A DNA stretch of 64,000 nt from positions 1-64,000 of the forward strand of contig NZ_JAHGUP010000026.1 in the NCBI RefSeq assembly GCF_001989995.2, in the 5' to 3' direction. The DNA is from Vibrio anguillarum. GTDB taxonomy: Bacteria; Pseudomonadota; Gammaproteobacteria; Enterobacterales; Vibrionaceae. The position numbers and the translations under genes are program-made. Positions 28,692 to 38,203 of this stretch are shown here, one piece after another (the first letter of the stretch is position 1; every line of letters begins with the position of its first letter). The notes under the pieces are model-generated. The model was not told where the DNA came from, did not search any database, and saw nothing but the letters and a program-made list of their open reading frames with translations.

Positions 28692-31600
28692 ATGAGTATG
28701 ACCCCGGCTACGGTCACAACACCATTAAATACCCTTACGTTCCCGCTGCACGGTGCAAGGCTTATCGAAGCGTCGGCGGGCACGGGTAAAACCTTCACCA
28801 TTGCAGGTTTGTATTTGCGCCTGTTACTTGGGCATGGTGATGCAAAGTCACGTCATCAAGCGCCACTGACGGTCGATCAAATTCTAGTGGTGACCTTTAC
28901 GGAAGCTGCCACAGCTGAGCTTCGCGACCGCATTCGGCGGCGCATTCATGAGGCGCGTATCGCTTTTTCGCGCGGTTTCAGTGATGACCCTGTTATCAAA
29001 CCGCTACTTGAGCAAACCCGTCATCACAAGCAAGCGGCGCAAATATTACTGCAAGCGGAACGGCAGATGGATGAAGCAGCAGTCTATACCATTCACGGCT
29101 TTTGCCAGCGTATGCTCACCCAAAATGCGTTTGAATCGGGAAGCCGTTTTAATAACGAATTTGTGACCGATGAAAGCCATCTAAAAGCGCAAGTGGTCGC
29201 GGATTATTGGCGTCGTCAGTTCTATCCGTTGTCGATTCAGCTTGCTGCGGAAATGCGCCGTTTATGGTCATCACCAGCGGCGCTGCTTGAAAAAATCAGT
29301 GGCTATTTAACTGGCTCGGCGCTAACGCTCTCTGTTGAAGCGATGAGTGGCGATTTAAGCGCGCTTTATCAATCGTGCCTGTCACGCATAGAGTCGTTAA
29401 AAAAGCAGTGGCTTGATTCATGCGATGATTTACCGCCGTGCATTGAAGCTTCAGATTTGCATGCAGCAACCAAGAAAGCGTTACTGAAACGGCTAGAAGG
29501 GTTAGCGTTGTGGGCGAGCAACCCGCAGCATGAATTGAACCTACCGAGCGAATTACAAGAGTTTGCACAAAGCGCGTTGGAGGCTAAGTCGAAAAAAGGT
29601 CAACCCCCGCAACATGCGCTGTTCACGACCATTGAGCTCTTTTTGCAACAACCCATCAGCTTAGAAGCGCCGCTTCTGGCGCACGCTATTACTCATTGCC
29701 GAGCCATGCTTGCCAAAGCGAAAGCACAAAAGCAGTGGTTATCGTTTGATGATTTGCTCACTCAGCTTTCTGCCGCGATAGATAATGATGAGCTGGGCAT
29801 ACTGACTGAGCGGATTCGCAGCCTTTACCCCGTTGCGATGATCGATGAATTCCAAGATACCGATCCGCTGCAATACAGCATTTTTAGCCGCATTTATCTG
29901 CCTAAGGCTGAATGCGGTTTGTTTATGATTGGCGACCCAAAACAAGCGATTTACGCGTTTCGTGGTGCAGACATTTTTACCTACATCAAAGCGCGTAAAC
30001 AGGTGAGCGCACACTACACCTTGGGGACCAACTGGCGTTCTAGCGCGAATATGGTCAATGCCGTCAATCAGATTTTTAGTACGCCTGACAGTGCTTTTAT
30101 CTACGACCAAGATATTCCCTTTTTACCCGTTGAAGCCAGCCCAAATGCGCAGCAGCGTCAATGGTGGCTTAACGGAACCGTGCAACCAGCGCTCACCTAT
30201 TGGCTGCAAGAAGCGCAAGACAGCCCGTTGCCAAAAGGCGAATACCTGCAATGCATGGCCAAAGCGTGCGCCAGCCAAATTCAGACCATTTTGAGCGCCG
30301 CGCAGCATCAACAAGCGTACTTTGATACGGCTAAAGGGCAAAAGAGTGTGCAAGCCGGTGACATCGCAGTCTTAGTGCGGACGGGTAATGAAGGTCGTAT
30401 GGTGAAAGAGGCGCTCGCTACGCAAGGCATTGCCAGTGTTTATCTCTCGAACCGCGATAGTGTTTTTGGCAGTGAGGTAGCACAAGATGTACAGCGTCTA
30501 TTGCAAGCAGTACTGACTCCTGAACATGATCGCGCCTTGCGGGCCTGTTTGGCCTCACCACTTTTCGCGTTAGATGCTGCCAGCTTGGATGATTTAAACA
30601 ACGACGAATCGGTATGGGAAAACGCGGTTAACGAATTTAAACAGTATCGCCAATTGTGGCTTGAGCGCGGCGTGCTTCCTATGTTGCGCAGTGTGATGAG
30701 TAAACGTCACGTCGCTGAACGTTGGCTGGAAGAGCCGCAAGGTGAGCGCTCACTGACCGATTTTATGCACATCGGTGAGCTACTACAGCAAGCGCGACAA
30801 GAGATTGATAGCGATCACGGTTTGCTGCGTTGGCTGGCACAAGCTATCAGTGACGCCGAGCATGGCCTAGGGGGCCGTGATGATCAAATTCAACGTTTGG
30901 AATCCGAACGCAACTTGGTGCAGATCGTCACCATTCACAAATCGAAAGGTTTGGAATACGACTTAGTATTTCTGCCGTTTGTGGTCAGCTATCGTGAGGC
31001 AAGTGAAGGCAAATATCATGATGCCGTGAATGAGGAAACGGTGCTGGATATTACCGCCAGTGAAGCTTCTCTCAAGCAAGCAGATAAAGAGCGGCTTGCG
31101 GAAGATCTGCGCTTGATTTATGTAGCGCTGACTCGTGCTGTGTATGGCTGTTTTATCGGCATTGCGCCGCTGCGTAATGGCCGCTCAACCAAAGAGCCAA
31201 CCGGTGTGCATTTAAGTGCCATTGGCTATCTGCTGCAAAATGGTCAAGCCGCAGGCATTGCCGATCTTAACGCTGCGTTGCACGCTCAATCTAATCAATA
31301 CATTCGTGTTTCTGAGCCACCAGCCGAGCAACCAGAGCCGTTTAAAGCGTTGAGCGTCGAGACGCCGGTATTGAGTGCCAAAACACTGCAAGCGCAGATT
31401 GACCGTTTTTGGCGAATGACCAGCTATTCTGGGTTGGTAAAACAAGGTGTGAAACACGCTAGCCACGACGCGAGTTTAGAAGTCTCAGGCTTTGATATCG
31501 ACTCTGCTGATGAGCAAGCTGAAGCTTTACTGGTTGAGCCAGAACGTTCCATTTTTACTTTTCCACGCGGTGCAACGCCCGGTACTTTTTTGCATTCTCT

Positions 31601-32309
31601 CTTTGAAGAGGTAGAGTTTACTGAGCCTGCTAGCAGCGATGCTAACCAAAAAGTGATACTGGATTTACTGGTGCGAGAACAAATCGATATTGAATGGTTA
31701 CCAGTATTACAAACGCTGGTCGATACCGTGTTACAGACACCTTTAGATGGTAAAACGTTGCGTTTGAACCAAAAAAACGCCACTCAGCGCTTGGTTGAAA
31801 TGGAATTTCTATTACCGATAGAAGTACTGAGCGCTCCTGCATTGAACCGTGTCATTCAACGCCATGATCCACTGTCGGCCAAAGCCGGAGATCTTGGTTT
31901 TTACACTGTGCAGGGCATGCTGAAGGGCTTTATTGATTTGCTGTTTGAGCATCAAGGAAAGTATTACGTGCTGGACTGGAAGTCGAATCATTTGGGGGAT
32001 GATGTGAGCGCCTATCATGGCGAGCGTTTGAAAGCGGCGATGGCAGAGCATCGCTATGATTTACAATATCAACTCTACGCATTGGCGCTGCATCGATTCT
32101 TACGCAGCCGTCTAGCAAACTATGACTACCATCGCCATTTTGGCGGAGTCTATTATCTCTTTTTGCGCGGCATGGATGGCGAGTCTGAGCATGGGATTTT
32201 CTCAACCAAACCGAGTTTTGAACTGCTTGATGAGATGGACAGATTGATTGATGGAGAAACCGTAGATACTCGCGCGACCGATGCAGGGCAAATGGAGTTA
32301 GATTTATGA
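28692..32309 (+). CDS. recB: Exodeoxyribonuclease V beta chain RecB
   Basis: RecB, 1205 aa, the 3'-5' helicase and sole nuclease subunit of RecBCD. Helicase motif I is EASAGTGKTFT near residue 26; UvrD-like motifs follow (VAMIDEFQDTDPLQYSIF, IGDPKQAIYAFRGAD, TIHKSKGLEYDLVF). The nuclease core is YVLDWKSNHL near residue 1092, corresponding to the E. coli DYKSN catalytic motif. The stop codon overlaps the recD start (ATGA), so the two are translationally coupled. Confidence 0.97.
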   Translation: MSMTPATVTTPLNTLTFPLHGARLIEASAGTGKTFTIAGLYLRLLLGHGDAKSRHQAPLTVDQILVVTFTEAATAELRDRIRRRIHEARIAFSRGFSDDPVIKPLLEQTRHHKQAAQILLQAERQMDEAAVYTIHGFCQRMLTQNAFESGSRFNNEFVTDESHLKAQVVADYWRRQFYPLSIQLAAEMRRLWSSPAALLEKISGYLTGSALTLSVEAMSGDLSALYQSCLSRIESLKKQWLDSCDDLPPCIEASDLHAATKKALLKRLEGLALWASNPQHELNLPSELQEFAQSALEAKSKKGQPPQHALFTTIELFLQQPISLEAPLLAHAITHCRAMLAKAKAQKQWLSFDDLLTQLSAAIDNDELGILTERIRSLYPVAMIDEFQDTDPLQYSIFSRIYLPKAECGLFMIGDPKQAIYAFRGADIFTYIKARKQVSAHYTLGTNWRSSANMVNAVNQIFSTPDSAFIYDQDIPFLPVEASPNAQQRQWWLNGTVQPALTYWLQEAQDSPLPKGEYLQCMAKACASQIQTILSAAQHQQAYFDTAKGQKSVQAGDIAVLVRTGNEGRMVKEALATQGIASVYLSNRDSVFGSEVAQDVQRLLQAVLTPEHDRALRACLASPLFALDAASLDDLNNDESVWENAVNEFKQYRQLWLERGVLPMLRSVMSKRHVAERWLEEPQGERSLTDFMHIGELLQQARQEIDSDHGLLRWLAQAISDAEHGLGGRDDQIQRLESERNLVQIVTIHKSKGLEYDLVFLPFVVSYREASEGKYHDAVNEETVLDITASEASLKQADKERLAEDLRLIYVALTRAVYGCFIGIAPLRNGRSTKEPTGVHLSAIGYLLQNGQAAGIADLNAALHAQSNQYIRVSEPPAEQPEPFKALSVETPVLSAKTLQAQIDRFWRMTSYSGLVKQGVKHASHDASLEVSGFDIDSADEQAEALLVEPERSIFTFPRGATPGTFLHSLFEEVEFTEPASSDANQKVILDLLVREQIDIEWLPVLQTLVDTVLQTPLDGKTLRLNQKNATQRLVEMEFLLPIEVLSAPALNRVIQRHDPLSAKAGDLGFYTVQGMLKGFIDLLFEHQGKYYVLDWKSNHLGDDVSAYHGERLKAAMAEHRYDLQYQLYALALHRFLRSRLANYDYHRHFGGVYYLFLRGMDGESEHGIFSTKPSFELLDEMDRLIDGETVDTRATDAGQMELDL

Positions 32310-34432
32310 GCAGTACGCTAATGACAACGCTTAAGCAGTTAGCGGAAAAAGGCGCTATGCGTCAGTTAGATTACCAATTCGCGCGTTTTATCGAACAAAA
32401 AAGCCAGCAGCAACTTGGCGCTGAACATAGCCAAGCGCTCGGATTTATTGCCGCGGTGGTCAGTGCTGAATTGGCCAAGGGACATATCTGCTTACCTTTA
32501 GTGGATGCTTCAACGGCGCAGGGTGTTGATCTCGCGGCTAAGTTAGGCTTGTTTGGTGAGGCAGCATTGGCGGTCAATCAGCACCTATTGGCGATTGATT
32601 GGCCTTGGCTACTCAACCGTTCAGACTTAGTCGGACAACAAGGGGAAGCGGTGCCTTTAATGTTTGATGGGCAACGTTTATATCTACACCGTTACTGGCA
32701 TTATGAAGTTACCTTAGCACAGCGTTTAATCAGCTTTGGGGCACCCATGAGCCTAAAGCCTACTGATGTCCAAAAGCTAAAATTGCTGCTCGATACACTG
32801 TTTGCGCGTCAATACCACTTTCTGCTCCATGCGCTTCGTCAATTGCCAGAGACAGCCAATGCATCAGCACGCCAGCAACAAGTGTGTGATTTTCTGGATG
32901 TGGTCAACGCCGATGAACTTGATTGGAATGAGATTGATCAAGTCATTAGCCAAGCACGTACGGCGAAAGAACTCGAAGCATTAGAAATGATGATCCCGCA
33001 AAGCGTTTGCATCAACTGGCAAAAAGTCGCAGCGGCAGTGGCACTGACACGCCGCTTTGCCGTGATTTCTGGCGGGCCGGGAACCGGTAAAACCACCACG
33101 GTTACCAAATTACTAGCCGCTTTGATTACCCAAGCCCAACAGCAAGGTGAGACGCCCACCATTAAATTGGTCGCACCAACGGGTAAAGCTGCGGCACGTT
33201 TAACGGAATCGATCGGTAAAGCGGTGGCTGAACTGGCGGTTGAGCCGGCGTTGAAAGCGGCGATTCCCACCGAGTCGAGCACTCTTCACCGTTTATTGGG
33301 CGTCATACCTAACAGTGTTGAGTTTCGTCACCATCAGCGTAACCCGCTGCATTTGGATATATTGGTGGTTGATGAAGCATCGATGGTCGATTTACCGATG
33401 ATGGTCAAGTTAATCGAGGCATTACCCAAACACGCGCGCTTGATTTTACTGGGTGATAAAGACCAACTTGCGTCAGTCGAAGCGGGCGCTGTGCTGGGGG
33501 ACATTTGTTCATTTTTGACCTTAGGCTACAGCCGAACGCACAGCGAGTACCTAGCTAAGTTAACAGGCTATCAAACACTGATTGCTCATTCACACCCTAA
33601 CGCAACCCCGATTTCAGACAGCTTATGCATGCTGAAAAAAAGCTACCGCTTTGATGTCCGATCAGGCATTGGTCAATTAGCAAAAGCGATCAATGCTGGG
33701 CAAGTGGCTATGGTGGATGAGGTGTTAAAACGTAATTATGCTGATATTACGCACCACTCACTCAGCAGTGAAAGCTATAACCTAATGCTGAAAACCTTAG
33801 TCAAGGAGTATGGTCGTTATCTCACGCGCATCGAGAGTTCTGGTGCTGACGCTTTGGAAACTCAAGCCCAAAAAGCCAAAGCCGTATTGGATTGCTTTAA
33901 TCAATGCCGTTTGCTTTGTGCTATTCGTGAAGGGGATTTTGGGGTAAGTGGTTTGAATCAACGTATTGAACGTGCGCTGGTCGCACGTAAGTTGATCAAG
34001 ACTCAAGATGAGATTTGGTATCACGGCCGACCCGTGATGGTGGCGCGTAATGATCATGGGCTGGGTTTGTATAATGGTGATATCGGCATATGCATGCTTG
34101 ATACGAGCGAGCAAGAACCGCGTTTGAAGGTGTATTTTGAGCTGCCAGATGGTAGCGTGAAAGCTATTTTACCAAGCCGCGTACCAGAGCACGAAACAGC
34201 CTATGCGATGACCATCCATAAATCACAAGGCAGTGAGTTTGATCTAACACTGATGATTTTACCGCCTGATTTTAGTCCGATATTGACCAGAGAGCTTATC
34301 TATACTGGTATTACGCGCGCCAAGAAGCAGTTGATGCTTTTTGCTGACATGAGAACGATGAAACGAGGGCTCAAGATAAAAACGCAGCGAGCCAGCGGCT
34401 TAGTTACGAGATTAGACAAGAGACTAGCGTAA
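32306..34432 (+). CDS. recD: Exodeoxyribonuclease V alpha chain RecD
   Basis: RecD, 708 aa, the 5'-3' helicase subunit of RecBCD. Walker A is ISGGPGTGKTTT near residues 254-265; the DEAD-box-like motif VVDEASMVDL and motif VI (IYTGITRAKKQL) are intact. Slightly longer than E. coli RecD (608 aa): about residues 400-540 contain an insert that includes CFNQCRLLCAIREGDFG, as in vibrios. The start ATG lies inside the recB stop codon. No clear terminator follows. Confidence 0.96.
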   Translation: MSSTLMTTLKQLAEKGAMRQLDYQFARFIEQKSQQQLGAEHSQALGFIAAVVSAELAKGHICLPLVDASTAQGVDLAAKLGLFGEAALAVNQHLLAIDWPWLLNRSDLVGQQGEAVPLMFDGQRLYLHRYWHYEVTLAQRLISFGAPMSLKPTDVQKLKLLLDTLFARQYHFLLHALRQLPETANASARQQQVCDFLDVVNADELDWNEIDQVISQARTAKELEALEMMIPQSVCINWQKVAAAVALTRRFAVISGGPGTGKTTTVTKLLAALITQAQQQGETPTIKLVAPTGKAAARLTESIGKAVAELAVEPALKAAIPTESSTLHRLLGVIPNSVEFRHHQRNPLHLDILVVDEASMVDLPMMVKLIEALPKHARLILLGDKDQLASVEAGAVLGDICSFLTLGYSRTHSEYLAKLTGYQTLIAHSHPNATPISDSLCMLKKSYRFDVRSGIGQLAKAINAGQVAMVDEVLKRNYADITHHSLSSESYNLMLKTLVKEYGRYLTRIESSGADALETQAQKAKAVLDCFNQCRLLCAIREGDFGVSGLNQRIERALVARKLIKTQDEIWYHGRPVMVARNDHGLGLYNGDIGICMLDTSEQEPRLKVYFELPDGSVKAILPSRVPEHETAYAMTIHKSQGSEFDLTLMILPPDFSPILTRELIYTGITRAKKQLMLFADMRTMKRGLKIKTQRASGLVTRLDKRLA

Positions 34433-34546
34433 ATCAGCAACTGGAATAAACGAGTTTGAGCTGTCCCCACACAGTTTGAAGTTTACATGGTATGTTCAAT
34501 TCATTACGTTGTTTGGGGTAAGCTCAATTACTGATTTAGTGTGCTG

Positions 34547-34726
34547 CTATGCGAAAGCATGAGTAAAAGAGATGTTTCTGATTTTATAACGATCTTGCGA
34601 GCTGAGTATAAAGACTCGTAGCTTGTCGTTAACGGGAAATACGCAATGCACATGTTGGCCTTCAAGGAATTGGTTATCAGCCATATCCCAAAAGCTTTGA
34701 AGTGAGTTACAAATAACAGTTTTCAT
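34547..34726 (-). CDS. Small hypothetical ORF (60 codons) in the recD-argA gap
   Basis: The frame from ATG 34726 encodes MKTVICNSLQSFWDMADNQ.. , with a mixed, protein-like composition (about a third hydrophobic residues, many aromatics). Its start codon overlaps the stop codon of another minus-strand frame (34723-34953) as ATGA, which is the arrangement of coupled genes. No Shine-Dalgarno sequence is evident apart from AAGAG 10 bases upstream. No family recognised. Confidence 0.35.
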   Translation of the reverse strand: MKTVICNSLQSFWDMADNQFLEGQHVHCVFPVNDKLRVFILSSQDRYKIRNISFTHAFA

Positions 34727-34953
34727 AGAATTTTTGCTCTTAAGTACGTGTCGTAGTAAAAGCAATCCGTGCAAGCCGACCTACTGGTATCTGACCAATC
34801 GGTATAAAGCCAAGTTCCTGCGTTGTTCATTAAATGTACATCATTAATGATGTCGGCGGATTCTACACATAATATTAAGTTAAATAAAGCGCTTATTTTG
34901 TATACAAAATAATGAAAACGTTTGCACTTGATCAAAGATAAACTATTCACCAT
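34723..34953 (-). CDS. Small hypothetical ORF upstream of and overlapping the 60-codon ORF
   Basis: The frame ends at 34723 with a TGA that overlaps the next ATG. It could start at ATG 34953 (76 aa) or at the internal ATG near 34827 (about 35 aa, MNNAGTWLYTDWSDTS..). The longer version would run across two perfect palindromes and a LacI-type operator, so the shorter one is more plausible, if either is real. No family recognised. Confidence 0.25.
   Translation of the reverse strand: MVNSLSLIKCKRFHYFVYKISALFNLILCVESADIINDVHLMNNAGTWLYTDWSDTSRSACTDCFYYDTYLRAKIL
34838..34853. promoter_or_regulatory. Perfect 16-bp palindrome
   Basis: ACATCATTAATGATGT equals its own reverse complement. It lies in the non-coding part of the recD-argA gap, 57 bp from a second perfect palindrome. 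Regulator unknown. Confidence 0.5.
34895..34910. promoter_or_regulatory. Perfect 16-bp palindrome resembling a GntR-type operator
   Basis: ATTTTGTATACAAAAT equals its own reverse complement; the core TTGTATACAA is the shape of many GntR-family operators. It stands two bases from a LacI-type operator at 34913. Confidence 0.5.
34913..34926. promoter_or_regulatory. LacI-family-type operator in the recD-argA gap
   Basis: TGAAAACGTTTGCA has the AACGTTTGC core of PurR/GalR/CytR-type operators (PurR-like right half, AACGTTTGC). No LacI-family gene is near. Apart from the three sites and the small frames above, I see nothing else in the 550-bp gap (34433-34983). Confidence 0.5.
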
Positions 34954-34983
34954 AACTTAACGAATAAATACAATATCCTGACG

Positions 34984-36321
34984 TTAGAGCGTCAGGACTA
35001 AAATTTTTGAACGGCGTTGATAGTTGTACAAACTCTGTTTAGTTATCGGTAACGATTCCACACCGACTTCATAAAAACCTTGCTCTCTAAACCAATGTAA
35101 ACTGTGCGTTGTCAAAACAAAGAGGCGATCTAAACGCATCGATTTTGCTTGTTGCTTCATGTGATTGAGTAACAATAAACCGCGGTTGCCGTCCCGATAC
35201 TCCTGGTGAATAGCGACACACGCCATTTCTGCCATGCCCTCTTCTGGGTAAGGGTAAAGCGCGGCGCAACCAATCAATAAGCCATCTTTATCAATAATCG
35301 TGAATTTGTGGATCTCTTGCTCTAACTGCTCACGTGAACGCCGTACTAATATTCCTTGTTCTTCTAACGGGCGGATTAAATCGAAAATTCCGCCGATATC
35401 ATCGATCTGTGCCTGACGGACTTGTTCGGCACTTGCCATGACAATCTGAGTACCGATCCCGTCAAAAGAGAACAACTCTTGGATCAAAGCACCATCTTGT
35501 TTGTAACTGACTAAGTGACTACGTGGCACACCTGCGCGGCACGCTGAAACGGCGGCTCGCAGAAAGCGTGAGGTACCTGAGCTATTATCCTGAACTTGGT
35601 CGGTATCTGCTTCAATACGCTGCATTATCCGTTCAACATCAGATGGGAACAGTTCAGCAATTGCGTTGCCTTGCTCATCGATAATGCCTTGCTCTGAGCA
35701 AAAACCGATCAGCTTATCTGCTTTTAGGCGTATTGCGACTTGTGTGGCTACTTCTTCAGAGAGCAAATTAAAACATTCGCCAGTGACGGAACTCGCAATA
35801 GGCCCCAGTAGCACGATCGAACCTTGGTCAAGCATACGGTTGATGCCTTCAATATCAATACGGCGAATGCGGCCACTGTGGCAATAATCGACACCATCAT
35901 CTATACCTAATGGTTGAGAGATAACAAAATTACCACTAACGATATTGAGCTGAGTTCCTGCCATTGGCGTGTTATTTAAGCTCATTGAAAGGCGTGCTGT
36001 GATAGCGAGTTGGAGCTGCCCCGCGGCTTGCATGACTAAGCTGAGCGCTTCCTCATCAGTGACCCGAATGCCTTTGTGATAAGGAGTGGAGCAATGATGT
36101 GTCGCCAGAATTTGATTGATTTGTGGGCGAGCACCGTGCACCAACACAATTTTGACACCAAGGCTATGCAGCAGTGCGAGATCGCTGATGATATTAGCGA
36201 AATTTTTATCGGCAATCGCTTCACCGCCGAGCATGATCACCATGGTTTTACCACGGTGAGCGTTAACATAGGGAGCAGATTGTCTAAATCCTTTAACGAG
36301 AGCTGTACTGCGAATTTTCAC
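34984..36321 (-). CDS. argA: N-acetylglutamate synthase
   Basis: ArgA, 445 aa, acetylates glutamate with acetyl-CoA, the first step of arginine synthesis. The amino-acid kinase-like domain spans about residues 25-280 ([13 protein letters not shown]..), and the GNAT domain follows from about 300 ([16 protein letters not shown] is its acetyl-CoA loop). It starts with GTG, preceded by AAGGTG at the right distance. A possible ArgR box lies 38 bp upstream. It converges on recD. Confidence 0.95.
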   Translation of the reverse strand: MKIRSTALVKGFRQSAPYVNAHRGKTMVIMLGGEAIADKNFANIISDLALLHSLGVKIVLVHGARPQINQILATHHCSTPYHKGIRVTDEEALSLVMQAAGQLQLAITARLSMSLNNTPMAGTQLNIVSGNFVISQPLGIDDGVDYCHSGRIRRIDIEGINRMLDQGSIVLLGPIASSVTGECFNLLSEEVATQVAIRLKADKLIGFCSEQGIIDEQGNAIAELFPSDVERIMQRIEADTDQVQDNSSGTSRFLRAAVSACRAGVPRSHLVSYKQDGALIQELFSFDGIGTQIVMASAEQVRQAQIDDIGGIFDLIRPLEEQGILVRRSREQLEQEIHKFTIIDKDGLLIGCAALYPYPEEGMAEMACVAIHQEYRDGNRGLLLLNHMKQQAKSMRLDRLFVLTTHSLHWFREQGFYEVGVESLPITKQSLYNYQRRSKILVLTL

Positions 36322-36358
36322 TCTGAGAGCACCTTATTGTTTAAATATGTTTAAATAG

Positions 36359-36372
36359 TGACTTTTTATTCA
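36359..36372. promoter_or_regulatory. Possible ARG box for argA
   Basis: TGACTTTTTATTCA matches the ArgR half-sites TGAAT and ATTCA with one mismatch. It is 38 bp upstream of the argA start. The usual second box at 3-bp spacing is absent, though an ATTCA half-site lies about 40 bp further on. Confidence 0.4.
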
Positions 36373-36472
36373 CGTGTCGGCAAGTGGTTTTTTGAGTTTG
36401 GTGCAATTATTCAATCGCCGATTTTATCTCTGATTTAGGACACGTTAGACTGCTTGCCAATAAAGGCGAAAT

Positions 36473-36940
36473 ATGGCCAAAACCAACGAGTTGAGTCGCA
36501 TGAAAATGACAAAAAACGTAGGCCTTACGGCTACGCCTCAGTTCACAAACTTGCGAAGACGTAAGTACATTGAACGAGGCTTGATGCTGGTTGTGATGAT
36601 TGGCTTGTTTTCCGTAGCGTCGCTATACGGTGATCTCTTTACTCGGTTGGAAAACTATTTTTCGCCAAAAGATGAGGTGTATGGGGTTTGGGTTGAGCAG
36701 TATGTTGCCCCTTATTCAGCCAAACGAATTGAATTGGGGAAAGCAGGCGTGATCAGTAGTGGCCGAGTACTCACCACTTCATTTGAGTTTGATGGTCATT
36801 TTTTAGAATACCAGATTGGTGATACGAGCTATCGTTACAAAATGCGTGATGATAACAATACCGAAATGACACAAATGTCGTCGTCGCACTACAATCCAAC
36901 CTTCCGATTGTCAGGAAAATACCAAAAAAACCTCCGTTAA
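36473..36940 (+). CDS. DUF2850 domain protein, single-pass membrane protein
   Basis: A 155-aa protein with one transmembrane segment (about residues 37-53, LMLVVMIGLFSVASLYG) near the N terminus and a soluble domain of about 100 residues. The pattern DEVYGVWVEQYVAPYSAKRIEL matches the vibrio DUF2850 family. Its function is not known. It is divergent from argA by about 150 bp and lies 69 bp before mltA on the same strand, so the two may be co-transcribed. Confidence 0.8.
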   Translation: MAKTNELSRMKMTKNVGLTATPQFTNLRRRKYIERGLMLVVMIGLFSVASLYGDLFTRLENYFSPKDEVYGVWVEQYVAPYSAKRIELGKAGVISSGRVLTTSFEFDGHFLEYQIGDTSYRYKMRDDNNTEMTQMSSSHYNPTFRLSGKYQKNLR

Positions 36941-37009
36941 CAATTCGCTGATTGCGGTTTAGGCGCGAGTTTGTCATGCTTTTAGCAACTCAAATAACGG
37001 ATAACTTCT

Positions 37010-38113
37010 GTGATTAAGCAAATTTTTCCTCTTGCGGCAGTACTGCTGCTGTTTGGTTGTGCGCAACCGACCGACCGTGCTCAGCAATATTTGGATGGTG
37101 ATTTCTCTAAAGCGCTCAACAAAGTAGACACGGTGCAGTCCAATACGCCACGTGACTTTACGCAATTTTCCAAACAGAGCGAACAAGTGGTGACTCGCTC
37201 GGCGTCGATGGCAGCGATTTATCAACCTTTGTATCAACAGATCAGTGAATGGATTTTGCAAAGTGGTGATCCACAAGATTTGGCGAATTTTGGAATACAA
37301 GCGGCGCAGCTTGGTGGTGGCGATAAAAAAGGTAATGTGCTTTTCACTGGCTATTTTTCTCCGGTAATGGAGCTTCGCCATCAACCGGATGAAATATTCA
37401 AATATCCCGTATTTGGTTTGCCTGAATGTTCGGCCGATTGCCCAACGCGTGCGCAAATTTATGATGGTGCGTTAGCTGAAAAAGGGCTTGAGTTAGGTTA
37501 TGCGGCGAACCTGATTGACCCTTTCATTATGGAGGTGCAAGGCAGTGGTTTTGTGCATTTTGAAGATGACGATACGCTTGAGTACTTCGCTTACGCGGGT
37601 AAGAATAACAAAGCCTACATCAGTATTGGCAAAGTCTTGATTGAACGAGGTGAAGTGATACGAGAGAAAATGTCACTCAAAGCGATCAAGGAATGGGTGC
37701 TAGCCAATGATGAACCGACGGTAAGAGAGCTGCTAGAGCAAAATCCTTCCTATGTCTTTTTTGCGCCCAAAGCGGCAGCTCCTGTCACTGGCTCTGCCGG
37801 TATTCCACTCCTGCCGATGGCCTCGGTGGCCGGAGATCGTTCCATCTTTCCAATGGGCACACCTATTTTAGCAGAAGTGCCGCTGCTTAATGCCGATGGC
37901 ACATGGAGTGGCGCTCATCAGTTGCGAATGTTGATTGTGCTAGATACGGGCGGCGCGGTAAAAGATAACCACCTCGATCTGTACCATGGCATGGGCGAGC
38001 GCGCCGGAACGGAAGCTGGGCATTACAAACATTTTGGTCGCGTTTGGAAGCTGGGGTTAGAAAACTCAGCCACACAAGCGCCTTGGGCATTGCCGCCTGA
38101 AAAGCTACAATAG
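37010..38113 (+). CDS. mltA: Membrane-bound lytic murein transglycosylase A
   Basis: MltA, 367 aa, a lipoprotein (lipobox LLFGC, Cys 17 of the GTG-started frame) anchored to the outer membrane. It cleaves the glycan chains of peptidoglycan to 1,6-anhydro ends. The MltA domain and the C-terminal 3D domain are visible: LDTGGAVKDNHLDLY carries the conserved aspartates. The GTG start is needed for a normal signal peptide. A terminator follows at 38140. Confidence 0.93.
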   Translation: MIKQIFPLAAVLLLFGCAQPTDRAQQYLDGDFSKALNKVDTVQSNTPRDFTQFSKQSEQVVTRSASMAAIYQPLYQQISEWILQSGDPQDLANFGIQAAQLGGGDKKGNVLFTGYFSPVMELRHQPDEIFKYPVFGLPECSADCPTRAQIYDGALAEKGLELGYAANLIDPFIMEVQGSGFVHFEDDDTLEYFAYAGKNNKAYISIGKVLIERGEVIREKMSLKAIKEWVLANDEPTVRELLEQNPSYVFFAPKAAAPVTGSAGIPLLPMASVAGDRSIFPMGTPILAEVPLLNADGTWSGAHQLRMLIVLDTGGAVKDNHLDLYHGMGERAGTEAGHYKHFGRVWKLGLENSATQAPWALPPEKLQ

Positions 38114-38139
38114 TGACACAGGTTTCGACCTAGACTTTT

Positions 38140-38176
38140 AAATAAAGAGTGCGTATAAATCGCACTCTTTATTTTT
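38140..38176 (+). terminator. Terminator after mltA
   Basis: The stem AAAGAGTGCG/CGCACTCTTT has a 7-nt loop (TATAAAT) and is followed by ATTTTT. It is 27 bp past the mltA stop codon. Confidence 0.9.
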
Positions 38177-38203
38177 CTATCGCTTTCAATCGGACTTTTA
38201 ATT

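Noticed and set aside
31424..31783. 119-codon minus-strand frame inside recB
   Set aside because: Serine/cysteine-rich shadow of the recB frame, without a ribosome binding site or recognisable domain.
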